Shown: positions 18,238 to 27,146, counted from the stretch's first letter. The stretch is DNA of 64,000 nt from Achromobacter kerstersii (GCF_902859595.1 NZ_CADIJQ010000009.1:1-64000); one strand, 5' to 3'. Translations and numbers: made by a program. Notes: generated by a model not told the origin, from the sequence alone.

Positions 18238-18750
18238 TCAGGCCCCAATGCCTCCCGGCGTTTCCTGATCATGTTTGATCAGCAGTTTTTTCAGCAGCCC
18301 CGCCAATTGCTTGCGTTCCGTGGACGACAGCGGGTCGAGCAGTTCGCCCAGGTCTTTCAGATAGTCCTTCAACACCAGCTTGATGACGCGCAAGCCTTCG
18401 GCCGTGAGCGACACGATGATGCCGCGGCGGTCGTCAGGGTTGGGATTGCGCACCAGCAGGCCGGCTTGTTCCAGGCGGTCCAGACGGTTGGTCATGGCGC
18501 CGGAGGTCAGCAGCAAGGCTTCGACCAGCTTCTGCGGATTCATGGCGTGAGGCGCGCCGCTGCGGTACAGCGTGGCCAGCACATCGAATTCGCCCTGGTG
18601 CAGGTGGTAGCGGCGAAAGCTGCGGTTCACGTTGCGGGTGGCGAAGGCATTCAGACGGAACACGCGGGTGACGACCGACATGGCCGCGAAGTCCTGGTTG
18701 GGACATTCCGTGGTCCATTGCGAGATCACCAAATCAACAAGGTCATTCAT
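18238..18750 (-). CDS. MarR-family transcriptional regulator
   Basis: 170 residues. The winged HTH covers roughly residues 40-135: helix-turn-helix MNPQKLVEALLLTSGAMTNRLDRLEQAGLL, then the wing with the conserved D-x-R in PDDRRGIIVSLT. The N-terminal dimerisation segment (DLVISQWTTECPNQDFAAMSVVTRVFRL) matches the usual QW-x-x-E-x-P pattern of the family, which supports the long start at 18750 even though its leader is pyrimidine-rich. A likely target is the MFS transporter gene downstream. A 12-bp array lies just before the start codon. Confidence 0.9.
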   Translation of the reverse strand: MNDLVDLVISQWTTECPNQDFAAMSVVTRVFRLNAFATRNVNRSFRRYHLHQGEFDVLATLYRSGAPHAMNPQKLVEALLLTSGAMTNRLDRLEQAGLLVRNPNPDDRRGIIVSLTAEGLRVIKLVLKDYLKDLGELLDPLSSTERKQLAGLLKKLLIKHDQETPGGIGA

Positions 18751-18768
18751 GGGCAGGGGAGGAGGGCG

Positions 18769-18840
18769 GACGATGGGGCAGACGATGGGGCAGACGATGG
18801 GGCAGACGACGGGGCAGACGACGGGGCAGACGACGGGGGC
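18769..18840. repeat. Six tandem 12-bp repeats upstream of marR
   Basis: Six copies of GACGA(T/C)GGGGCA run head to tail. The first three have T and the last three C at position 6, as if the array had doubled in blocks. It begins 18 bp upstream of the marR start codon, a place where copy-number change could alter expression. Confidence 0.93.
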
Positions 18841-18945
18841 AAGCGATGATTGTTTGATATGAAGTTTCTTGACGTTGAGATAAATTCTAGCAGGCCGCCC
18901 ACCCGAAATGCAAAGCGCGCGGCAAAAAAGCGCGCCACCAAAGAG

Positions 18946-18975
18946 AAAGGCCCGCCTCTTTCGAGGCGGGCCTTT
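18946..18975. terminator. Rho-independent terminator of the HU-like gene
   Basis: A perfect 13-bp stem (AAAGGCCCGCCTC paired with GAGGCGGGCCTTT) has a 4-base loop. On the minus strand it is followed by TTTCTCTTTGG, 26 bp past the stop codon of the HU-like gene. Confidence 0.85.
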
Positions 18976-19001
18976 CCGGCTTGACCAGATACTCGCGCGA
19001 A

Positions 19002-19460
19002 TTACTGCGCGGCGTCCTTCAGCTTCTTGAGCGGGCGAACCTTCACCTTGACCGAAGCCGGCTTGGCGGGGAACCAGCGCTCTTCACCCGTGAACGGGTC
19101 CTTGCCGAAGCGCTTGGCCTTGGCGGGAACCTTCTGCACGGCAACCTTGAACAGGCCGGGCAGCGTGAATTCGCCAGCGCCCTTCTTGTCCACGGAACCC
19201 AGCACCGAGGTTTCCAGGCTGGCCAGAACGGCCTTGACGGCCTTGGCTTCAACGCCCGATTGCTCAACGATGTAAGCGATCAGTTGGGTCTTGTTCAGAG
19301 CAGCCTTGATGGCCTTGGGTGCAGCAGCGACCTTCTTGGCGGCGACGACCTTCTTTGCTGCGGGCTTCACAGCGGCCTTGGTGGCGGTTGCCTTCTTTGC
19401 AGGCGCCTTGACGGCGGGCTTGGTGACTTTCTTCGCAGGAGCTTTTGCTTTGGTGGCCAT
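19002..19460 (-). CDS. HU/IHF-family DNA-binding protein with lysine/alanine-rich N-terminal tail
   Basis: 152-residue nucleoid-associated protein. Residues about 1-53 are almost only Lys, Ala, Pro, Thr and Val in AAKK/PAKK-type repeats, as in bacterial histone H1-like tails. From about residue 54 the HU fold begins (LNKTQLIAYIVEQSGVEAKAVKAVLASLE). The DNA-binding beta arm is GEFTLPGLFKVAVQKVPAKAKRFGKDPFTGEERWFPAKPASVKVKVRP; it has G-x-N-P replaced and differs from canonical HU. It should bind and compact DNA in the cytoplasm. Canonical HU is about 90 residues, so the tail is the extra part. It is monocistronic with a strong terminator. Confidence 0.9.
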   Translation of the reverse strand: MATKAKAPAKKVTKPAVKAPAKKATATKAAVKPAAKKVVAAKKVAAAPKAIKAALNKTQLIAYIVEQSGVEAKAVKAVLASLETSVLGSVDKKGAGEFTLPGLFKVAVQKVPAKAKRFGKDPFTGEERWFPAKPASVKVKVRPLKKLKDAAQ

Positions 19461-19745
19461 GGTCAAAATCCGTAGTTGAGGACATGGGGCAGCGTGCGCC
19501 GGGTATCGGCAATTAACGCTACGCGCCCGATGATAGCGGAAGACTTGGGGTTCTTGCGGCTTTACAACGGGTTTTAAGCCACTGTTTGTTGTTTTCGACG
19601 CGAAAAGTGCTTCTAGCAAGGGCTCTTGCAATAGGTCGTGACATTCGAGTCCTTTTTTTGCGGCACATGCGCGCACTGAACCAACCGCGCCGAGCATGTT
19701 CCAATTGCGTGCGAAAAACAGAATGCACGGGATGCAAGCACCTAT

Positions 19746-20906
19746 ATGTTGATGAAGAAATTGGCGGCGAGTCTGCTCGTCGCAAGCGCGTGTTTGACCA
19801 GCGCGATGGCGCAGCCGATGCCGGAACCGGTGTTGTCGGCCAAGGCGTGGCTCTTGCTGGATGAGACCAGCGGACAGGTCATCGCGTCGCACGCCGCAAC
19901 GACGCGTATCGAACCGGCGTCGCTGACCAAGATCATGACGGCCTATGTCGTGTTCGATGCACTGAATAAGAAGGAGGTGACGCCCGGCCAACTGGTGGTG
20001 ATCTCGACGCGCGCCTGGAAGGTGCCGGCGGGCAGCTCGAAGATGTTCCTGGAGCCGGGCTCCAAGGTGTCGGTTGACGAATTGCTGCGCGGGCTGATGA
20101 TCCAGTCTGGCAATGATGCGGCCATTGCGCTGGCCGAAGCGGTGTCGGGCAGCGTGGAAGCCTTCGTCGCGCGAATGAACGATACGGCTGCCAAGCTGGG
20201 CCTGCACGCGACCCGCTTTGCGAGCCCGCATGGCCTGCCGGACCCGAACACCTACTCCACGGCCAGCGACCTGTCCATATTGGCCACGCGCTTCATTCGC
20301 GATTACCCGCAGCTATACAAGACCTACGATTCCGCCAAGCAATTCACATTCAACAAGATCACGCAGCCCAATCGAAACCGCCTGCTTTGGCTGGACCCGA
20401 GCGTGGACGGCTTGAAGACGGGGCACACGGAATCGGCCGGCTACTGCATTGTGGCCACGGCGCGCCGGCCCAACGGCGCCGACCAGCGGCGCTTGATCAC
20501 GGTGGTGGTGGGCACGGCGTCCGACAAGTTGCGTACGCAGGAAAGCCGCGAGTTGCTGGAGTGGGGTTTCCAGGGGTTCAATACGATCAAGCTGTACGCG
20601 CGCGGCCAGGCAGTGGCCACGCCCGAAGTCTGGAAGGGCGAAAGCGACAGCCTGAAGGCCGGTTTCGCGCGGGACGCCTACGTGACCGTGCCAGCGGGCG
20701 CCAAGGTGGAGCCGGTGTGGACGCCGCAGGAACCGCTGGTCGCCCCGATTGCCGCGCAGGCCACGGTGGGCGCACTGCGCGTGATGGTGGATGGCAAGCC
20801 GGCCATGCAGTTCCCGGTGGTGGCGCTGGAACCCGTGGCTGAGGCCGGTTTCGCCGGCCGCGCATGGGACTCTGTTCGGTTGTGGTGGCGGGGCCATTCA
20901 GGCTGA
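19746..20906 (+). CDS. D-alanyl-D-alanine carboxypeptidase (PBP5/6 family)
   Basis: 386-residue low-molecular-weight penicillin-binding protein that trims the terminal D-Ala from peptidoglycan pentapeptides in the periplasm. It has an N-terminal signal peptide (KKLAASLLVASACLTSAMAQ). The active-site motifs are SLTK (SXXK, about residue 58), SGN (SXN) at about 119-121, and KTG at about 223-225. The C-terminal beta-rich domain ends in a likely amphipathic membrane-anchoring helix (AWDSVRLWWRGHSG). The start at 19746 and the divergent HU-like gene leave a 285-bp shared promoter gap. Confidence 0.94.
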   Translation: MLMKKLAASLLVASACLTSAMAQPMPEPVLSAKAWLLLDETSGQVIASHAATTRIEPASLTKIMTAYVVFDALNKKEVTPGQLVVISTRAWKVPAGSSKMFLEPGSKVSVDELLRGLMIQSGNDAAIALAEAVSGSVEAFVARMNDTAAKLGLHATRFASPHGLPDPNTYSTASDLSILATRFIRDYPQLYKTYDSAKQFTFNKITQPNRNRLLWLDPSVDGLKTGHTESAGYCIVATARRPNGADQRRLITVVVGTASDKLRTQESRELLEWGFQGFNTIKLYARGQAVATPEVWKGESDSLKAGFARDAYVTVPAGAKVEPVWTPQEPLVAPIAAQATVGALRVMVDGKPAMQFPVVALEPVAEAGFAGRAWDSVRLWWRGHSG

Positions 20907-21008
20907 TCGCAAGCGGCGGACAAGACTGCATAGAGGCCGGCAACAAGCGAGCTAGAGGCCGGCAACGCGCGGGCATAAATGCCAGCCAAGGGGACAAGGA
21001 GCGATGCA

Positions 21009-21557
21009 ATGGCAGTGAGCTTTCCCGGAGGTCCGGCGCCTGCGCCGGGCGCGGATGATCCGCTGGCGCTGCTGTCCGCCTGTCACGGACGCATCGCGCG
21101 CCAATGTGCGACGTTGTCGCGTCTGGCCGCGCATCTGCCCATGCATGGCAGTGACGAAGCCGCGCAGACGGCTGCGGCCAGCGTGTCGCGCTACTTCGAC
21201 ACGGCCGCGGTGCACCATCACGAAGACGAGGAAGCCGATCTCTTTCCCGCGCTGATCGAATCCATGGCAGGTTCCGATGCGGGCTGCCTGCATGCGCTGG
21301 TGCAGGGGCTGATCGACGAGCATCGCCGCTTGGCGGCATTGTGGCTGCCGCTGCGCGCGGCCTTGTCCGACATCGCAGCGGGGCGGCCCGCCGTGTTGCC
21401 GATGCCGCAAGTGCAGGCCTTTGCCGAGGCCTATGCGGCGCACATTCAACGCGAAGACGACGAGCTCTTGCCCATGGCGGCGCGGCTGATTTCCGATGAC
21501 GCCTTAGCCGCCATCGGTCAGGCGATGCGCGCGCGGCGAGGCGGTGGCGCAAGCTGA
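21009..21557 (+). CDS. Hemerythrin-domain protein
   Basis: 182 residues from the ATG at 21009, chosen because AAGGAG sits just upstream. The four-helix hemerythrin-like ligand set can be followed: H26 in SACHGRI, the HHHEDEEADLFP cluster at 69-80, H105 in DEHRRL, and H145/E149 in HIQREDDELLP. These would bind a di-iron centre that could sense oxygen or nitric oxide or store iron. Its 3' end overlaps nothing, but the next gene's start is 61 bp away, so the two may be co-transcribed. Confidence 0.87.
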   Translation: MAVSFPGGPAPAPGADDPLALLSACHGRIARQCATLSRLAAHLPMHGSDEAAQTAAASVSRYFDTAAVHHHEDEEADLFPALIESMAGSDAGCLHALVQGLIDEHRRLAALWLPLRAALSDIAAGRPAVLPMPQVQAFAEAYAAHIQREDDELLPMAARLISDDALAAIGQAMRARRGGGAS

Positions 21558-21618
21558 ATTGGCGCTACGATTGCCGCTGGCCGGCGCACCGGGCGCCGGC
21601 AACTTTCGCCGCCACGCC

Positions 21619-22491
21619 ATGAACCGCAACTCACGCTTTCGCCAGAAATTGCAGGATTCCGTCTTGATGCACGCCATGTCGGCCCATAACCCGATGGCGG
21701 CGCGTCTGGCCGCCGATGCGGGCTTTGACGCCATCTGGGGCAGCGGGTTTGAGCTGTCCGCCAGCTACGCCGTGCCCGACGCCAGCATTCTTTCCGCATC
21801 GCAGCACCTGGACATGATGCGCGCCATCGCCGCCACGGTCGACGTACCCGTCATTGCCGATATCGACACCGGCTTTGGCAACGCGATCAACGTGTCCTAC
21901 ATGGTGCCGCAGTACGAAGCGGCCGGCGTATCCGCCGTGGTGATGGAAGACAAGACCTTTCCCAAAGACACGAGCCTGCGCGCCAATGGGCGGCAGGAGC
22001 TCGTGCGCGTGCAGGAGTTTCAAGGGAAGATCGAAGCGGCTTGCGCGGCACGGCGCGACCCGGATTTCTGCGTGATCGCTCGCACCGAAGCCCTGATTGC
22101 CGGGCTGGGCCAGCAAGAAGCGCTGGACCGCGCTCACGCTTACGAGGCCGCGGGCGCCGACGCCATCCTGATTCATTCCAAGCAGAACACGCCTGACGAA
22201 ATCCTGTCCTTTATTGCGGCGTGGCAAGGCCGTGCGCCGTTGGTGCTGGTGCCGACGGCGTATCCGCAACTGCGCGAATCCGACATCCAGGCGCTGGGCA
22301 AAGTGGGGCTGGTGATCTACGGCAATCATGCCATCCGCGCGGCCGTTGGGGCGATGCGTGACGTATTTGCCCGCATCCGCAGCGATGGCGGCATTCATGC
22401 GGTGGATGCGGATTTGCCTTCGGTAAAGGAGATCATCGCGTTGCAGGGCGATGCCGATATGCGTGAGCTGGAACGCCGCTATCTCAAGTGA
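21619..22491 (+). CDS. pphA: Phosphonopyruvate hydrolase (PEP mutase/isocitrate lyase superfamily)
   Basis: 290 residues from the ATG at 21619. Cleaves the C-P bond of phosphonopyruvate to pyruvate and phosphate, the last step of phosphonoalanine breakdown. The fold is the PEP mutase/isocitrate lyase barrel. The active-site signature EDKTFPKDTSL (110-120) has threonine at 118, the residue that from memory distinguishes the Variovorax hydrolase from PEP mutase, which has asparagine in its place. The metal-binding DIDTGFG (81-87) and GSGFELSASYAVPDA (41-55) also match. Neighbours are not phosphonate genes: no aminotransferase or phosphonate importer is nearby. Confidence 0.88.
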   Translation: MNRNSRFRQKLQDSVLMHAMSAHNPMAARLAADAGFDAIWGSGFELSASYAVPDASILSASQHLDMMRAIAATVDVPVIADIDTGFGNAINVSYMVPQYEAAGVSAVVMEDKTFPKDTSLRANGRQELVRVQEFQGKIEAACAARRDPDFCVIARTEALIAGLGQQEALDRAHAYEAAGADAILIHSKQNTPDEILSFIAAWQGRAPLVLVPTAYPQLRESDIQALGKVGLVIYGNHAIRAAVGAMRDVFARIRSDGGIHAVDADLPSVKEIIALQGDADMRELERRYLK

Positions 22492-22606
22492 TGGGGCGTG
22501 ACAAGATCATCACCAGATGCGTTGCGTGCGCCAGAGTGAGCGTTTACGCTAGACGACCCTTCACTGTGGAAGGGGCGGGACACACCAGCTCAGGAATCGA
22601 GACAGC

Positions 22607-24388
22607 ATGACGCAGGGAAGGAAACTGGCGGGCCGGATGTTTGGCGCTTGGGTCGACGACGTCAATCGGCTGACCTTGCGCGCCGACTTGTCGGCGGGGC
22701 TGTTGGGGGCGTTGCTGGTATTGCCGCAAGGGGTGGCGTTTGCCACGCTGGCCGGGCTGCCCCCCGAATACGGCCTGTACTCCGCCATCATTCCCTGTAT
22801 TGTGGCCGCGCTGTTCGGCTCCAGCCGCCATGTGATGTCTGGCCCGACCAACGCGAATTCCCTCGCGCTGTTTGCGGTACTGACGCCGTTGGCCGTTGCC
22901 GGCAGCCCGGGCTATATCCAGCTGGCGCTTGCGGTGACGGTGCTGGTCGGCATCATGCAGTGGCTGGTGGGCGCGTTGCGGCTGGGGTCGCTGGCGCACT
23001 TCATTTCTCCGTCGGCGCTGTTCGGGTTCACAAGCGGCGCCGCGTTGTTGATTGCGGTGCATGCCTTGAAAGACGCGCTGGGCATGCCGTCGCCGGAATC
23101 GCACGGCGCGGGGGCCTTGCTGGTCAGTGTGGGCACGCATCTGGGGCAGGTGCATCCCGGCGCGCTAATGGTGACGCTCGCGACGTTGGGCGTTGCGTTG
23201 CTGGTGCGCCGCTTGGACAAGCGCAAACCCTACATGCTGCTGGGCTTGGTCGCCGGGTCTGCGGCGGCGGCAGTGTTCAATGCGTGGGCTGCGGCTAACG
23301 GAGTTACGCCCGTGTCCGTGTTGGGCGCCATTGCCCAGCCCTGGCCGCCGTTTCATATTCCCAGCGTCGACTGGCGCGCGCTGCCCGACCTGCTGAGCCT
23401 GGCGTTTGCACTGACCATCGTGGCGCTGGCGCAATCGATCTCCATCGCCAAGGCGGTGGCCACGCGTTCGGGCCAGCGCATCGACGCCAACCGCGAATTC
23501 GTGGGGCAGGGGCTGTCGAACATCGTGGGCGGATTCTTCTCTTCCTACCTGTCTTGCGGGTCGCTGAACCGGTCCATTCCGAACTATGAAGCCGGCGCGA
23601 AAACGCCGCTGGCCGCGGTATTTTCGGCGGTGCTGCTGGTGGTGCTGGTAGCGGTGTCGGCGCCGCTCTTGGCGATGATTCCCAATGCGGCCATCTCGGG
23701 GCTGCTGTTGCTGGTGGCATGGACCTTGCTGGATATTCCGCGTTGGCGCGAATTGATCCGCATGCAGCCGGGCGAAAGCGCCATTGCCGCCGCCACGCTG
23801 GCCGCCACCGTCACAATCCGCATGGAAGTGGCGATTCTGCTGGGGACGGTGCTGTCCTTGATGGCGTACCTGCACCGCACGTCGCGCCCCGCCATGCGGA
23901 CGATGGGCTTTGATTCTCGCGGGCTGGACCGCCGCTTCGTGGTGCTGGAACACCAGCCGGATGCGTTACCGGAATGCCCGCAATTGAAGCTGTTGCGTAT
24001 GGAAGGGTCCATTTATTTCGGTGCGGCGGCGCATGTAGCGCAGCGCTTGCACGCGCTGCGTGAAGCCCCGAACGCGCCGCGCCATCTGCTGGTGATGGCC
24101 AAAAGCATGAACTTCATTGATCTGGCGGGCGCGCAGGTGTGGGAAGACGAGCTTGCGGCGCGCCGTGCGATGGGGGGCGATCTGTATTTCCATCGGCCGC
24201 GCCCCGAAGTGCTGGATATGTGGCGGCGTACGGGGTTCTTGACGCGCCTGGGCGAAGACCACATCTACCCGGACAAGGCCACGGCGCTGCACGCGATCTA
24301 CGCCAAGCTGGACCCCGGCATCTGCGCGGGCTGCCAGGCCAAGATCTTCTGGGAATGCCAGCCGGATTCCTCGCAACGCGGCCACTGA
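22607..24388 (+). CDS. SulP-family anion transporter with STAS domain
   Basis: 593-residue inner-membrane protein of the SLC26/SulP family, transporting sulfate, bicarbonate or other anions. About eleven to fourteen hydrophobic spans occupy residues 25-430. The SulP signature GLPPEYGLYSAIIPCIVAALFGSSRHVMSGPT lies near residues 48-80. The cytoplasmic STAS domain is about residues 455-560 (LKLLRMEGSIYFGAAAHV, then MNFIDLAGAQVWEDELAARRAM). The tail has a cysteine cluster GICAGCQAKIFWEC. The stop codon is the first base triplet of the 37-bp hairpin array. Confidence 0.9.
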   Translation: MTQGRKLAGRMFGAWVDDVNRLTLRADLSAGLLGALLVLPQGVAFATLAGLPPEYGLYSAIIPCIVAALFGSSRHVMSGPTNANSLALFAVLTPLAVAGSPGYIQLALAVTVLVGIMQWLVGALRLGSLAHFISPSALFGFTSGAALLIAVHALKDALGMPSPESHGAGALLVSVGTHLGQVHPGALMVTLATLGVALLVRRLDKRKPYMLLGLVAGSAAAAVFNAWAAANGVTPVSVLGAIAQPWPPFHIPSVDWRALPDLLSLAFALTIVALAQSISIAKAVATRSGQRIDANREFVGQGLSNIVGGFFSSYLSCGSLNRSIPNYEAGAKTPLAAVFSAVLLVVLVAVSAPLLAMIPNAAISGLLLLVAWTLLDIPRWRELIRMQPGESAIAAATLAATVTIRMEVAILLGTVLSLMAYLHRTSRPAMRTMGFDSRGLDRRFVVLEHQPDALPECPQLKLLRMEGSIYFGAAAHVAQRLHALREAPNAPRHLLVMAKSMNFIDLAGAQVWEDELAARRAMGGDLYFHRPRPEVLDMWRRTGFLTRLGEDHIYPDKATALHAIYAKLDPGICAGCQAKIFWECQPDSSQRGH

Positions 24389-24533
24389 CGCAGGGCCTGG
24401 CGTCAGGCCGAGCCGCTACCCATGACGCAGGGCCTGGCGTCAGGGCGAGTCGGTACCCATGACGCAGGGCGTGGCGTCAGGGCGAGTCGATACCCATGAC
24501 GCAAGGCCTGCCGTCAGGGCGTATCGGTACCCA
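24386..24533. repeat. Four 37-bp hairpin units spanning a convergent gap from stop to stop
   Basis: Units begin at 24386, 24423, 24460 and 24497. Each contains a near-perfect hairpin, consensus TGACGCAGGGCCTGGCGTCA. The left arm of the first unit is the stop codon of the SulP gene (24386-24388). The right arm of the last unit supplies the stop of the ABC ATPase gene (24514-24516). The array thus exactly fills the gap between two converging genes and probably acts as a bidirectional terminator. Confidence 0.92.
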
Positions 24534-25272
24534 GATAGGCGGCTCGGACGCGTTCATCTGCGGCGATCGCGGCGGGTTCGCCTTCGGCCAACAGTGCGCC
24601 ACGCACGAGCACGGCGATGCGGTCCGCATGCTTGAACACCACATCCAGGCTGTGCTCGGTGAACAGCACGGCAAGGCGTTGCGTGTCGGCCAGTTGGCGC
24701 GTCAGGCGCATCAACGCGTGGCGTTCGTTGGTGGCCATGCCTGCGGTAGGTTCGTCCATCAGCAACAGCCGCGGCCGATGCGCCAGCGCCATCGCGAGCT
24801 CAACCCGCTTGACGTCGCCATACGCCAAGGTGCCGCAGGCGGCGTGCGCCTTGTCCGCCATCTGCACTTGTGACAACAGATCCATGGCTTCGTCGGCCGC
24901 GTGGTGCGCGGCGCGGCGCCAGGGGTTGAACAGCAGGCGGTCACGCGACAGCAAAGCCGTCTGTACGTTTTCGCGCACCGTCATCGAGCGGAACGTGGCG
25001 GCGGTCTGAAAGGTGCGGCCCACGCCCAGGCGGCAGATCTTGCCGGGCGACAAGCCGACGAGTTCACGGCCATCCAGCTGCACCGAGCCGGAATCGGGGC
25101 GTAATTGCCCGCCTAACGCGTTGAAGCACGTGGACTTGCCCGCGCCGTTCGGGCCGATCAGCGCCAGCATCTGGCCCGCCCCCAGCGTGAAGGACACGCC
25201 GGCCAGGGCGTCGATGCCGCCGAAGGATTTGCGCAAGTCCTTCACTTGCAACAGGGCGGTTGCGGCCGTCAT
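24514..25272 (-). CDS. Branched-chain amino acid-type ABC transporter ATPase (LivG-like)
   Basis: 252 residues from the ATG at 25272, which overlaps the stop of the permease gene (ATGA). Walker A is GPNGAGKS, the signature LAYGDVKRVELAMAL replaces LSGGQ as is usual in LivG-type proteins, and Walker B is LLLMDEPTAGM. The extended LivG-type insertion (RTFQTAATFRSMTVRENVQTAL) and the end GEPAAIAADERVRAAYLG identify the LivG rather than LivF branch. It powers the fused permease encoded upstream. No second ATPase (LivF) follows; the array and a convergent gene come next. Confidence 0.9.
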   Translation of the reverse strand: MTAATALLQVKDLRKSFGGIDALAGVSFTLGAGQMLALIGPNGAGKSTCFNALGGQLRPDSGSVQLDGRELVGLSPGKICRLGVGRTFQTAATFRSMTVRENVQTALLSRDRLLFNPWRRAAHHAADEAMDLLSQVQMADKAHAACGTLAYGDVKRVELAMALAHRPRLLLMDEPTAGMATNERHALMRLTRQLADTQRLAVLFTEHSLDVVFKHADRIAVLVRGALLAEGEPAAIAADERVRAAYLGTDTP

Positions 25273-27146
25273 GCGCGCTTTCCCCGCAGACGCGCGGCGG
25301 CGCCGGCCAAACCATCCGGAAAGGCCAGCACCAACGCCAGAATCGCCACGCCCAACACGGCATGCCAGTACTCGGTGCTGCGCGCGGCAACGTCTTGCAG
25401 CCATGTGTAGGAGGCAGCGCCCACGAGCGGGCCGGCCAGCGTTTGCACGCCGCCCAGCAGCACCATCACCAAACCATCAACCGAGCGGCTCACGGCCAGT
25501 ACGTCGGGCGCGATGCTGCCCTTGGAAAACGCATACAGCGAACCCGCCATGCCCGCCGCAAAGGACGCGGCCACAAAGCCCGCCCACTGCACGCGCCGCG
25601 TTTCCATGCCCAGCGCTTCCGCGCGCAACGACGAATCGCGCACGCCTCGCAATGCGTAGCCCAATGGTGAAAAGGCCAAGCGCCGCAACCACGCGATGCC
25701 CGCCGCGCACAGGGCCAGCGTCACGTAATAGAACCACGGGCCTTGCGCCAGCCACGACGACGGCCATAGCCCGATGAGGCCGTTGCTGCCGCCCGTGACG
25801 TCGTCCCATTGAAACGCCAGCGCCCACAGAATCTGCGCGACGGCCAGCGTCAGCATCGCCAAGTACACGCCAGACAGCCGCACGCAGAACCAGCCGAACA
25901 GCAACGCGCCAAAGGCGGCGGCAAACGGGCCGAGCAACAAGGCGGCTTCCATCGGCACGGCCGCCAGTTTGAGCAGCAAGGCCGCGCCATACGCGCCCAG
26001 ACCAAACCACGCGGCATGGCCGAACGACGTCATGCCGGCCAGCCCGGTCAGAAAGTGCAAACTGGCCGCGAACAGCGCCGCGATCAGGATTTCGGTCATC
26101 AGAATGCTGAGATACGGCCATTGCAATGCGGCAATCGGCACCAGGGCCAACAGCACCACTAGCAGGCCATACGCCGCCCGCAAGCGCCGGCCCGCGGGGG
26201 CGATGGGGCGTTCCGGCGCGCCAGCATGCGAGGCCGGGGCAGGGGGCTTGCCAAGCAGGCCCCAAGGGCGCACCACCAGCACCACCGCCATCACGGCGAA
26301 TTCGGCCAGCAGCGTGAGTTTGGACAGATTGAACACCCAAGGGCCGATTGCCACCTGGCCCAGGAAGACGAACACCGCCTTCACTGAACAAATGAGCAGC
26401 GCCGCCAGGAAAGCGCCAGGAATCGAGCCCAGCCCGCCCACCACGACCACGACAAATGCGCTGGCGATGATCTCCAGGTCCAGCCCCAGCGTGGCGGGGA
26501 CGCGGGGCGCGGCCAACGCGCCGCCCAATCCGGCCAGGAAGGCGCCCAAGGTGAACGCGGACGTGAACAGCCAGGCCTGGTTTACACCCAGGGCGGCCAG
26601 CATGCTGCGGTTCTCAGCGGCCGCGCGCAGCAGCCGGCCCCAGCGCGTGCGCATCAGCAGCAGCCACAGCAGCCCCAGCACGATGGGGCCGGCGGCGATC
26701 AGCAGCAAGTCGTATTCGGGAAAGCGGCGGCCCAGGATCTGCACCGCGCCAGACAGCCCGGGGGCGCGCGCGGCGAACAGGTCTTCAGGCCCCCAGATGG
26801 CCAGCGCAGCGTCGCCGATGATGAGCACCAGCGCAAAGGTCGCCAGCAACTGGAAGAGTTCGGGCGCCTGGTACAGCCGTTTCAGCACCAGCCATTCGGC
26901 GGCCGCCCCGATCAGGCCGGTGGCCAGCGCGGCCAACAGCAGACCGGCCCAATAGCCCGCGCCGTCGCCAAATGCCGTGGTGAAGGTCCACGCCAGATAC
27001 ACGCCCAGCATGTAGAACGAGCCATGCGCGAAGTTCACGACGCGGGTGACACCGAAGATCAGCGACAAACCCGCGGCAACCAGGAACAAGGCGCTGGCGT
27101 CTGCCAGCCCGTTCAGCAACTGCGACAGCAGCCCCGACAGGCTCAT
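25269..27146 (-). CDS. Fused LivH-LivM permease of a branched-chain-type ABC importer
   Basis: 625-residue inner-membrane protein joining two permeases that are normally separate. Residues about 1-290 are LivH-like (start GLADASALFLVAAGLSLIFG then VVNFAHGSFYMLG). Residues about 305-625 are LivM-like (ILIAALFAASLHFLTGLAGMTSFGHAAWFGLGAYG, then the SPLGYALRGVRDSSLRAEALG coupling loop). The join is a proline/alanine-rich stretch near residue 295. Both stops overlap the neighbouring starts (ATGA), so receptor, permease and ATPase are tightly coupled. Confidence 0.92.
   Translation of the reverse strand: MSLSGLLSQLLNGLADASALFLVAAGLSLIFGVTRVVNFAHGSFYMLGVYLAWTFTTAFGDGAGYWAGLLLAALATGLIGAAAEWLVLKRLYQAPELFQLLATFALVLIIGDAALAIWGPEDLFAARAPGLSGAVQILGRRFPEYDLLLIAAGPIVLGLLWLLLMRTRWGRLLRAAAENRSMLAALGVNQAWLFTSAFTLGAFLAGLGGALAAPRVPATLGLDLEIIASAFVVVVVGGLGSIPGAFLAALLICSVKAVFVFLGQVAIGPWVFNLSKLTLLAEFAVMAVVLVVRPWGLLGKPPAPASHAGAPERPIAPAGRRLRAAYGLLVVLLALVPIAALQWPYLSILMTEILIAALFAASLHFLTGLAGMTSFGHAAWFGLGAYGAALLLKLAAVPMEAALLLGPFAAAFGALLFGWFCVRLSGVYLAMLTLAVAQILWALAFQWDDVTGGSNGLIGLWPSSWLAQGPWFYYVTLALCAAGIAWLRRLAFSPLGYALRGVRDSSLRAEALGMETRRVQWAGFVAASFAAGMAGSLYAFSKGSIAPDVLAVSRSVDGLVMVLLGGVQTLAGPLVGAASYTWLQDVAARSTEYWHAVLGVAILALVLAFPDGLAGAAARLRGKRA

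Noticed and set aside
24386..24533. CRISPR-like direct repeats
   Set aside because: The 37-bp units are contiguous and near identical throughout, with no variable spacers and no cas genes, so this is a tandem hairpin array.
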